From Boesenbergia rotunda (taxonomy: Eukaryota > Streptophyta > Magnoliopsida > Zingiberales > Zingiberaceae), in assembly GCA_024364735.1 (NCBI GenBank), contig JAGFNQ010004737.1, positions 1-64,000 of the forward strand: 64,000 nucleotides of DNA, in the 5' to 3' direction. The notes below the pieces were generated by a model. It worked only from the letters and a program-made list of their open reading frames with translations. It was not told the DNA's origin and did not search any database. Shown piece by piece: positions 55,774-64,000 of this stretch. How positions within the stretch are numbered: the stretch's first letter is position 1; each line of letters opens with the position of its first letter. The position numbers and the translations under genes are program-made.

Positions 55774-55785
55774 TGGTATTAGAGC
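55774..55785 (+). promoter_or_regulatory. Element L primer binding site
   Basis: TGGTATTAGAGC begins two bases after the LTR end and is the initiator-Met tRNA complement with one change. Confidence 0.82.
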
Positions 55786-56297
55786 GGGGAAGCTCAAATC
55801 TGGTGCAACCACCAATTTGAGAGTTTTTCGGATTTACAAATTTTTTTATTATTTCTTTTTTTTTAATCAACACTATTCGATCTTTTCGGCCTCTTATTTT
55901 CAATAAATAATATCTGTAGGTGTATTTAAAAAATCCTTACGCCTTTTTCAAATTTGAATACTCATTTTTTAACTATAAGTCAAAATTGATAAAATAAATA
56001 ATTTTTGAAAATTTGTCATAAATTTTTTTATTATTATTTTAATATTTTTTCTCGAAATTCGTGCTACCTTAATTCGAGCATTTTTTTAACATTAAATCCT
56101 TACTTTTTCCATCATTAATCAGAATAGTCAATTTTTAAAAATCTGTCTCAAGCTTTTTAATATTATTTTATTATTATTCTGCCTTGAAATACGTGCAATA
56201 TTTTTATAGGGTCACTTTTTCGTCTCCCGCACTACTAATCCAAGACCAAGTCTTGGTACATTCTGTTATTTCTTTTGTGTGCAAGGGTTATTTTTAA

Positions 56298-57410
56298 ATG
56301 GCCAACCAAGAGTGGAACAGTGCCCGTCCACCGCTATTCTCCGGCGAGAACTTCAACTTTTGGATAAGACAAATGGAGTCCCTTCTGAAGGCCCACATGG
56401 ACTTATGGCGGATCATCCAAACAGGATTCTCTCTTCCCGTAGAAGATGAGTTATCCATCGAATGGGACAAATTGGATGAACACACCCTCAACCAAATTGA
56501 GACCGATGCAAGAGCAACTGCAATCCTGCAATGTGGCCTAACCAAGGAGCAACTCGAACTAGTAGGTCCATGCAGATGTGCTAGAGAAATCTGGGAAACA
56601 TTGGTTAACCTTCATCAAGAGATCTCAGATGAAGAAGAAGATCAGGTAAATTATCTTGCCCTCTCAGTCCAAGCACAAACAGCCGAGTCAGAGTCTGAAC
56701 CCGAATCCAACGTCGAACCAGAATTAGACGACGAATTGACTGAGACGGTAACCGATTTCGAATCCTTTTCAAAATTAGATAATCAAACAGATACTATAAT
56801 GGTCGAGGAAGGTGTAAATTTTATTGTAGGGAAAACTCCTAAAGAACCACCAAAGAAGGAGCTTCAACCAGTACCCGAGTCCGGCTCAGACACAGAATCA
56901 AAAGATGAGCCTAGATCCGAGGCGGCAATGATCAAGGGGGAGATTCCCAATAAAGAACCAAAAGGTAAAAGTGTAAATTCAAATTTTAATCATGTAATCT
57001 GTTACACATGCAGGGAGAGAGGGCACTACCAAAATCAGTGCCCTACTCGTAAGACTCGGTCTACACCACTGGCGACAAAGGAATCAATTCCAAAAGCACG
57101 AAAGAACAAAAGTCACATTCAATGCTTCAAGTGCCAGGAGTTCGGGCATTACAAAAGTGAATGCACAGATAAAAGAGCTACCAAGAATGCCGAACAAACA
57201 ATCAACAAAGGTAAATTTACAGTATTTGAAAATCCGTTATTTACCTTAAATAATGTGATTGATTCATGTAACTTAATTAAAACAAATTTCAGAAAATTGA
57301 AACAAGAAAATGAAACCCTAAAATATAAGGTCAATAAGTTAGAAAATTTAATTCATAATCTTGCTGATTTCGAAAATCCAGAGTATTACTCCAATTGTGA
57401 CCTTACTTAG
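56298..57410 (+). CDS. Element L Gag, intact, two zinc knuckles
   Basis: This open frame of 370 codons starts at ATG 56298 with MANQEWNSARPPLFSGENFN, the Sirevirus gag start. The capsid-like region reaches CGLTKEQLELVGP (about residue 90). A long Glu/Asp/Ser-rich part follows, then two CCHC knuckles, CYTCRERGHYQNQC (about residues 235-248) and CFKCQEFGHYKSEC (about 275-288), and a C-terminal coiled coil (NFRKLKQENETLKYKVNKLE). Compared with C it is shorter, because the LHEGT-type part of the capsid region is missing, so particle assembly may need a partner Gag. It is the only apparently complete retroelement gag in the window. The stop at 57408-57410 is followed by no pol. Confidence 0.9.
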   Translation: MANQEWNSARPPLFSGENFNFWIRQMESLLKAHMDLWRIIQTGFSLPVEDELSIEWDKLDEHTLNQIETDARATAILQCGLTKEQLELVGPCRCAREIWETLVNLHQEISDEEEDQVNYLALSVQAQTAESESEPESNVEPELDDELTETVTDFESFSKLDNQTDTIMVEEGVNFIVGKTPKEPPKKELQPVPESGSDTESKDEPRSEAAMIKGEIPNKEPKGKSVNSNFNHVICYTCRERGHYQNQCPTRKTRSTPLATKESIPKARKNKSHIQCFKCQEFGHYKSECTDKRATKNAEQTINKGKFTVFENPLFTLNNVIDSCNLIKTNFRKLKQENETLKYKVNKLENLIHNLADFENPEYYSNCDLT

Positions 57411-58632
57411 ACAATTGCTTGTTTTAATTATGTGTTTTATTTTTTGCTTAGAATAAGGATTGGGACTAAATTAGTTAATTGAAAAATGAACAACATAGTA
57501 TTGGGTGGAGGTGAGATGATAGTACGTTAGGGAAGTCAATTTGGCGGAACTAGCCGAAGCTACCGATCCAAGACCCAAACTAGTTAGACCAGAAATTTTT
57601 CAAAGAATAATTTTGAAAATGAAATTTCATTAAAAGGCTTTGTCAAGAAAAGGGTGGATGATCCCATAAGGCTACGGCCAAAGAAGGCCTAGTGCCTCGC
57701 CAAGACCTGGAAGCCAATTTTTGAAATTCAAATTCAAATTATTTTTTGTTAAATTCGAATCTAACACAAATTTTCAGTTAATTTTAGATTCAAATATCTC
57801 TTTTCAAAATAAATCTTCTACTAAAACCTGTCTCATAAAAATCCTTAAGGTTAACATGCTTGATCATGTAGAACTGGGTGAGACATCTAGGACCTAAATG
57901 CATAACTCACTACCCTTTCAAATAAAATATACTTTCAAAAGTTATTCAAAATTGTCTCTATTTGTCAAATTAATTCAGTTTACTGTGCCTACTTTTTCGT
58001 CCCTTTATTATTGAATTTCATGATAAACTCATTTTAAATAGAATCTAAGTTTTTTTAATCAAACTTAGTCAACATAGTCAAACCTGGTCAACACTGAAAT
58101 CCCTTAAGGAATTTAGATAAAAGTTAGACTGTGTCGGATACAGGGGGAGTTTTCTTTTAATATTTTTCAAAAAAAAAATTAGATTTTTTCAAAAACCTTA
58201 TGCTCTAAAATTTAGTAACATCTCAAAATAAGGTTTCCAAAAATTTGATTCAAAAACCTCGTATATTACTCTTTAAATAATTATCATCATGATTTTCGAA
58301 AACTGTGCTATCATTTCAAGTCGTGTTTTCAAAAATTATCTTCTTAAAAATTATCATACTTTAAAAGTTATTCTTTTGATTTTGGTAAACCCTAAAGACA
58401 TAGAGGAAGGTCCACTACTTCATGATCTACAAGGACTCCAAGGAAGTGTCAAATTTAGGGGGAGTCTAAATCGAAAGAAATTAATTCTAACTATTTGTTT
58501 AAATTATTAGATAATTCTTATAATTTGAGTCAAACCTTATGACTCAGAGGAAGATCGCTTGTAGTCAACAAGCTTCCTAGGACTGGGTCAAGCTCAGGGG
58601 GAGATTAAATTAAAAGAATTATTAAATACTTT

Positions 58633-58663
<31 letters not shown>

Positions 58664-59787
58664 TTTCTTGCACTGCAATTTTAAAATCCTGTTGAAAACA
58701 TAAATAAATTGTCTTTCAAAATACTATTCTTTTAAATCATTTTGCTTATATATACTATCACTCTCAAAATTTTTCTTGACTTTAGAATACTTTTGAAAAT
58801 AATATTAAAACTTTTCAAAAGTACTTTTCAAAAATGCATAATATGTTTCAAAAGTACTTATATTTTTCAAAAATGCATAATATGTTTCAAAAGTACTTAT
58901 ATTTTTCAAAAATGCATAATTTTCAAAATATACATAACATCTTTCAAAAATACTACTATTTTTCAAAAGTACTAATACTTTCCAAGGCACTAATGGTTAG
59001 AAAGTACGAACTTTTTTCGGTTTCAAAAGTGCAATTTAAGTTTTTTTCAAGGAATATACTAAGTTTTTTTTCAAAACCCATCGGCTCTGATACACAAACT
59101 TTCTCTTATATATATATGGCCAAAGGGGAGAGAAAGAAAGAGAAAAAGGTTGTTTTGTTGTAAAAACAAAAATCTCTAAGTATCTAAGTGTTTCAAATTT
59201 TTTAAGTGAAATTTTCCTTAGTAAACAAGATTTGTCTGAGCAAAACTTTTTGAAAATTTTGGCAAATATATCTAAGTAAAGTCTTCTTTGGGGAAAAACT
59301 TGCCTAGAAAGTTTTTAAGAATTATGTTTTTCAAAATGCACAAAGTGTTTCCAAGTAAATTCGTCTAAATGTCCAAAATTCTCTTTAGTAAACAAATTTT
59401 TCCAAACTCTAAAAGTTGAATTTTTTTTGGAAATTTGTCTTCAAGAATGGAAAATTTTGCCTAAGTAAATTTTTTTGTAAAGTCTTGTAAGTAAAAGGTT
59501 TTTTAACAAAATTTAGGTTTACAAAACCCTTCAAAATTTTACCTTGTCCACCCATGTTTGTTTTTGATATATGTCAAAGGGGGAGGAAAGGTCAAAGTTA
59601 AGTTAAGTGGTCAAAGTTAAGTTAAGTGTTTTATAACACAATTATTTAGGGGGACTATGAGAAATTTTTTTTGGTTTTAGACTGTTCAGAATTGCTATAT
59701 TTCATTGCTCCTAACTGTCTTTCCTGAATTGTTATAAGTTTTTACTTAACTTTGAATTGGGTTGCCATAAATCAAAAAGGGGGAGAT
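57411..59787 (+). other. Pol-less interior of element L with multiple purine tracts
   Basis: The first part (about 57490-57900) is the Sirevirus gag-pol spacer, colinear with B and C. After it no protease, integrase or RT is found. Purine tracts occur at about 58142-58149, 58457-58464, 58596-58603, 59576-59585, 59648-59653 and directly before the LTR (59773-59787). An AT microsatellite lies at 58636-58661 and a ~38-base tandem repeat (TTTCAAAAATGCATAATATG type) at 58828-58930. Confidence 0.7.
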
Positions 59788-61254
59788 TGTTGGTGCAGGA
59801 AGCACCATATCGAACCTTGTTTTGATATTGGCAAAGGATTCAAAGTTAAGTTTGTTTGTGATCTAACTTTGTTCACTAAGTGTGCAGAGATAAAGTCCTA
59901 GCGAAGGAATGCTAGGCTCCTGGCGAAGGACTGCCAGGATACAAAGCCCTAGCGAAGGACTGCTAGGCACCTGGCGAAGGACTGCCAGTATCCAAGCCCT
60001 AGCGAAGGACTGCTAGGCACCTGGCGAAGGACTGCCAGTATCCAAGCCCTAGCGAAGGACTGCTAGGCAACTTGCGAAGGACTGCCAGTATTAAAGCCCT
60101 AGCGAAGGACTGCTAGGCACCGGGCGAAGGACAGCTCGGCATACAAGACCTGACAAAGGACCGTCAGGCAAAAGTCCAACCAAAGGAGCGGTTGGCATCA
60201 GGTAAATTCTCCCAAGAGGAGTAGGTGAGGATGCGTTCCCCGTCGAGGGAACAGTAGGTGTCGGTTCGACCTAGGGCTCCATTTTGGAGACCAAAGTCAG
60301 AACCAAGACAGCTAAGGCTGTATAAAATAATAATTATTTTATTGTGTTTTGGACTAACCCTTGATGCAGGACCGAAGGAACGTGTGTCTGCAACTCAGAG
60401 AGCCTCAAAGGAGTGAGGCAACAGCTGAGTAAGGCGCCCTGAGTGTCCAGAGCGCCCTCAAGGTGAACCAGAACCAAGCGAAGCAAAATGGGCTTCGGCT
60501 GCTTACTGGGCAACGCGCCCTCAGCAGCCAAGGCGCCCTCGTCAGCCAGGGCGCCCTCAGCGCCGAAGGCGCCCTCAGCGCCGAAGGCGCCCTCAGCGCC
60601 GAAGGCGCCCTCAGGAGCCAAGGCGCTTCGCGCCTAAGCCAGCAAAGGCGATCAACTCTATCCAGCCGAGAAGGCCGGGTCAACCAAGGCGCCCTCAGCG
60701 ATCAGGGCGCCCCAGAGGTCAAACCTCATCCCTATTCCGATGGGATAACGCTTGACCGAGCGAAGCACGGATCGGATGACACGTGGCAGGGCGCCCCCGA
60801 CGTCCAGGGCGCCCTAGGTGCTATAAATAGCACCCCTCGACCCCAAGCTTGAAATCAACTTCGCTCCAACGCTTCCATACTCTTCTGTGCTCACGCCCTG
60901 CTCCGGAAACTACCCAACTAGAGCCGACGATGTCCCGCTGCTCCGGAAAGTCAACCTACAACCGGACATCAGTAAAAGAAGAGTTTTAATTTTTAATTTA
61001 CAGTTTACGTTGCTATACTTGTAATCTCCTTTTTGTAAACTGAATTTGCGCTCATATAGAATTGCCCAAAGTAAACGATCAAAGATCGTGGGCCTTGGAG
61101 TAGGAGTCGACACAGGCTCCGAACCAAGTAAAAATCTCTGTGTCCCTTGTGTTGGTTTTGTTTTTGTTTAATTCCGCTGTGTACGTACTCTTTAATAAAA
61201 TCCGAATGTTTTCCGATATTCACCCCCCCCTCTATCGGGCTCCTCGATCCAACA
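59788..61254 (+). repeat. Element L 3' LTR (1.47 kb)
   Basis: It is nearly identical to the 5' LTR. It has two more copies of an 18-base unit (GCGCCGAAGGCGCCCTCA) and one fewer hairpin-array unit than the 5' LTR, with a few substitutions. CACGTGGC is at 60780-60787. Confidence 0.9.
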
Positions 61255-61293
61255 TATTCCCCCCCCCCCTCTATCATTTTCCTCGATCCAACA
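61255..61293 (+). repeat. Element M 5' LTR, last piece
   Basis: TATTC (L duplication) is followed by a C-run, CTCTATC and TCGATCCAACA, the family LTR end, then the primer site. Confidence 0.88.
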
Positions 61294-61295
61294 AG

Positions 61296-61307
61296 TGGTA
61301 TCAGAGC
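61296..61307 (+). promoter_or_regulatory. Element M primer binding site
   Basis: TGGTATCAGAGC begins two bases after the LTR end. Confidence 0.9.
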
Positions 61308-61516
61308 GGGTGGCTCAAATTTTGTGCAACCACCAATTTGAGAGTTTTTTGGATTTTACGAAATTTTTAATTTTTTTTCGAATTGTTCTCGTTAATCGAG
61401 GTTGGTGCAACACCACTCGATCGTATTTTCTCAATTATTTTATTCCCGCACTACTAATCTAGGACCAATTCTTGGGACAGAATTTCCTTGTTTTTTTTGT
61501 TATTTCAGAAATTATA

Positions 61517-62042
61517 ATGGTCATACAAGAGGGTCTCAGCACAGCCAGACCACCAATCTTCAGTGGAGAAGACTTCCCCTACTGGAAGAGTCAGATGGAA
61601 GTCCACCTGAAAACACAGGTGGATATGTGGATAATAATCCAATCTGGTCTCGAAATCCCCAAGAATGCTGAAGGAGTGGCACAATACTACATAGAATGGG
61701 ACGCCTCGCTGAAGAAAAAGATCGAGGCTGATGCAAAGGCAACCCAAACACTGCAATGCGGATTAACCAAAGAAGAACTGAACCGGGTGGGTCCCTTCAA
61801 CAGTGCGAAAGAACTCTGGAGTAAGCTGATTGAATCGCACGAAGGTACCTCTGACACCAGAACCAGCAAAAGGGACCTACTACTGAACAAATTATACACA
61901 ATCAAAATGAACGAAGGCGAGTCAGCAGCCCAGCTCCATGCCAGAATCCAGGAGCTGATGAACGACCTGTACACAATCGGTCACAAGGTAGAAAACCATG
62001 ACCTTATCAGGTATACCCTAAATGCTTTCCCAAGAAATACTC
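61517..62042 (+). pseudogene. Element M gag, 5' part, cut by element N
   Basis: ATG 61517 gives MVIQEGLSTARPPIFSGEDF, the same Gag as B and C, with an open frame through TLQCGLTKEELNRVGPFNSA, LHEGT-like ESHEGTSDTRTSKRDLLLNK and LIRYTLNAFPRNTL. It ends at base 62042, where the TGTAACGCCC end of N enters at a codon that is Trp in B and C. Up to that point no stop or frameshift was seen, unlike B and C, so M was intact here when N landed or decayed little since. The zinc knuckle and pol lie beyond N. Confidence 0.88.
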
Positions 62043-64000
62043 TGTAACGCCCGTCTTTTTCCAGACCTTATGGTGTGGTGAGAGACGGCGTTACGCTAAC
62101 ATACATATAGGCATATGAACATCGTAATGCAGCGGAATAATTTAAAACTTTATACCTACATGCAACTAACACTTGAATCATGTACACATGCCTTAACTAT
62201 CATTCCTAAACATGGTGACATGGTAACATAGCATATTAACATCATACGTAGCATCATGATATAAAAATCACATAAGTCATCCATAAGCAACATAAGTAGC
62301 AAGTGTATCAAACCATCATAAGTATAGCATAAGACTTAAGAGGACAATGCAAAATATAGAACATGTGACAAGTATAAATATTAAAAGCTTTTCTTTTTCT
62401 TCTGTCATGTCACAGCCACACACACACTCTTGCCCCTCCTGCTGCTTCCCTTAATATCCTCTTGCTTGATCTGCGGTATAAGGAAGTAAAACTATAAGCA
62501 CATAGGCTTAGTAAGACTCTTTCCTACTCACTAAAACCATACATCGCATACATAAAACATATAACATGCTTAACATATAGAAGTTCTTGATACAAAACAT
62601 AGGTATATAAAATACTTAACATAGCAAGGTTTTTGACTTAAACATAAACATAACATGGCATGGTTCTTGACATAAACATAAACATAACATGGAATGGTTC
62701 TTGACATAAACATAAACATATGAAATACTTAACATGGCATGGTTCTTGACATAAACATAAACATATGAAATACATAACATGACATGGTTCTTGGCATAAA
62801 CATAAACATATGAAATACTTAACATGGCATGGTTCTTATCATAAACATAAACATATGAAATACTTAACATGGAGTAGATGCATAACATGAATGGATGCAT
62901 GAGTCAAATGCATATAACATAAGGATGCTTATTTGAAAATCATACTTATAAATACTTAAACATAATCATAACATCATTGGGGGTCCCCGGCTTGTACCAC
63001 ATACATACATCATATGTGCGCATCCCTAAGTAAATACGAGGTAGCTAGTCTCAACCTACTAGGGTAGGAACAGCTACGGTAGTTCCAAAAACCGAGGCGT
63101 TCTTAAGGTGCCCATCCCTGTTGGACAGCTACGGTAGTCCCAAAACCGTGGACAGCTACGGTGGTCCAGAATTAAGGCGTTCTTAAGGTGCCCATCCCTT
63201 GGACCCTTACTTCGGTCTGGTACAAGCCCATTCATAAAGTAAAATAACTTCACATGTTTCATCATTCATAGAACATACATAGCATACTTAAAGACATGAA
63301 CATAACCTTGTTACATGAAGCATGACATAAAGCATACTTGGCATTTCATCATTCATACTTAATTCATAACATCATTATGCCCTAAAGGCATAAACATTAT
63401 CTTCATTCTTCATCTTCATCATAAGACATGACATACATACATAGTTATGTCTTAAGGCATAAACCTCATCTTAGTTCATAAAGTTTGCATGATCATGGTA
63501 CATAAGGTAAGCATGCATTTCATACATAGTACATGTCACTTAGCATACATAATCATAGTATCTATCATAAGCGTGCATGGGTAGGATTCATATGAACATG
63601 ATACATACTACCTAGGTTCATGGCATTCAACATAGAACATGCATAAGTCTACTTAACCATATATCTATCATAGGCGTTTAACTTAAAATATGGATCATTT
63701 TACACAAACATGAGACCTTCTTCATAACATATGTGTTCATGGCTTAGAACTTAAAACATTCGTGAATGAAACCTACTAAACATGGTACCTAACATAAACA
63801 TACAAAATCATGAAGCATAGCACTTAAGGTTAGGGTTTTAGGTAACATAAAATTCATACCACATGCTTGAACCTATATATATACATCATAATAAGCCATA
63901 AACAAGTATTCTTGAAACCCTAACTCAACCTAAACCCTAATTGGGGTGCTTGGCCGAAAGTTGGAAGAAGAGGGATCCTAACATATAAGATACCACAAGT
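62043..64000 (-). mobile_element. Element N: Tekay-like LTR (3' LTR side), running off the window
   Basis: It starts TGTAACGCCC and is colinear with the left LTR of G: the CTGCGGTATAAG site at about 62470, the minisatellite (about 62630-62880, TGGTTCTTGACATAAACAT units), the GGGGGTCCCCGGCTTGTACC block at 62975 and repeated ACGGTAGT segments. It lacks the internal GC-rich TGTAACGACCCGG block of G. By its end sequence it is the 3' LTR of a - strand element. The flank before it is TACTC. Confidence 0.82.

Larger units (their letters stand above)
54292..61254 (+). mobile_element. Element L: gag-only non-autonomous Sirevirus relative with two similar LTRs
   Basis: The ends are TGTTGG (54292) and CCAACA (61254), with TATTC duplications on both sides inside M's LTR. 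It has a 5' LTR, primer site, intact gag, 2.4 kb without pol, multiple purine tracts and a 3' LTR. The LTRs are nearly identical except for repeat copy number. The gag-plus-no-pol layout is that of trans-mobilised elements (TR-GAG-like); the partner could be a complete Sirevirus of the B/C/M type. Confidence 0.88.
52155..62042 (+). mobile_element. Element M: Sirevirus-like copia element, 5' LTR and gag start, twice nested and truncated
   Basis: The 5' LTR is in three pieces (52155-53175, 54101-54291, 61255-61293), separated by K and L. A primer site (61296-61307) and gag (61517-62042) follow. It belongs to the family of B and C. Gag is cut by element N at 62043, and the rest lies right of the window. 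Confidence 0.85.

Overview
The window is repeat DNA from a large-genome flowering plant. I found no intact host gene, rRNA, functional tRNA or CRISPR array. Nearly every base belongs to LTR retrotransposons or their debris. Long Sirevirus-like and Tekay-like elements with multi-kilobase LTRs fit a TE-rich angiosperm, perhaps a monocot, but the species cannot be fixed from this DNA.

The left 24.9 kb is one nested stack. An Angela/Tork-like copia remnant (O, + strand, 24148-24921) was split by a Sirevirus-like copia element (C, - strand, 9207-24147). C was then hit twice: by a deleted Sirevirus relative (E, +, 11068-18159, target duplication ATTAG), and in its 3' untranslated region by a second Sirevirus-like element (B, -, 4786-9206). 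E carries a deleted gypsy-type fragment (F, -, 12893-16724). B was split by an Angela-like element (A, +, 1-4785).

The middle holds two Tekay/Del-like gypsy elements, G (-, 24922-35553) and H (+, 39715-49175). Between them lies a stretch (P) with palindromic repeat arrays and a decayed Ulp1-type protease gene of the kind captured by DNA transposons. H contains a 7-N assembly gap. Neither G nor H has matching target duplications.

The right end is a second nest. After inverted copia LTR fragments (Q) and a Sirevirus scrap comes Sirevirus-like element M (+). Its 5' LTR contains a solo LTR (K, duplication TACTT) and a gag-only element (L, 54292-61254, duplication TATTC). Its gag is cut by another Tekay-like LTR (N, -), which runs off the window.

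Almost all coding regions are broken by frameshifts, nonsense codons (several looking like C-to-T changes) or nesting. L is the youngest-looking element: intact gag, two very similar LTRs and no pol, so it would depend on a Sirevirus partner. The most interesting signals are a predicted 5'-leader intron with a TACTAAC branch site just before the first ORF of both G and H, matching splice signals inside their LTRs, an acidic-tailed first ORF that I do not recognise, antisense tRNA-like A/B-box sequences in their LTRs, a G-box placed upstream of TATA in four Sirevirus LTRs, and palindrome arrays in several LTRs and in P.
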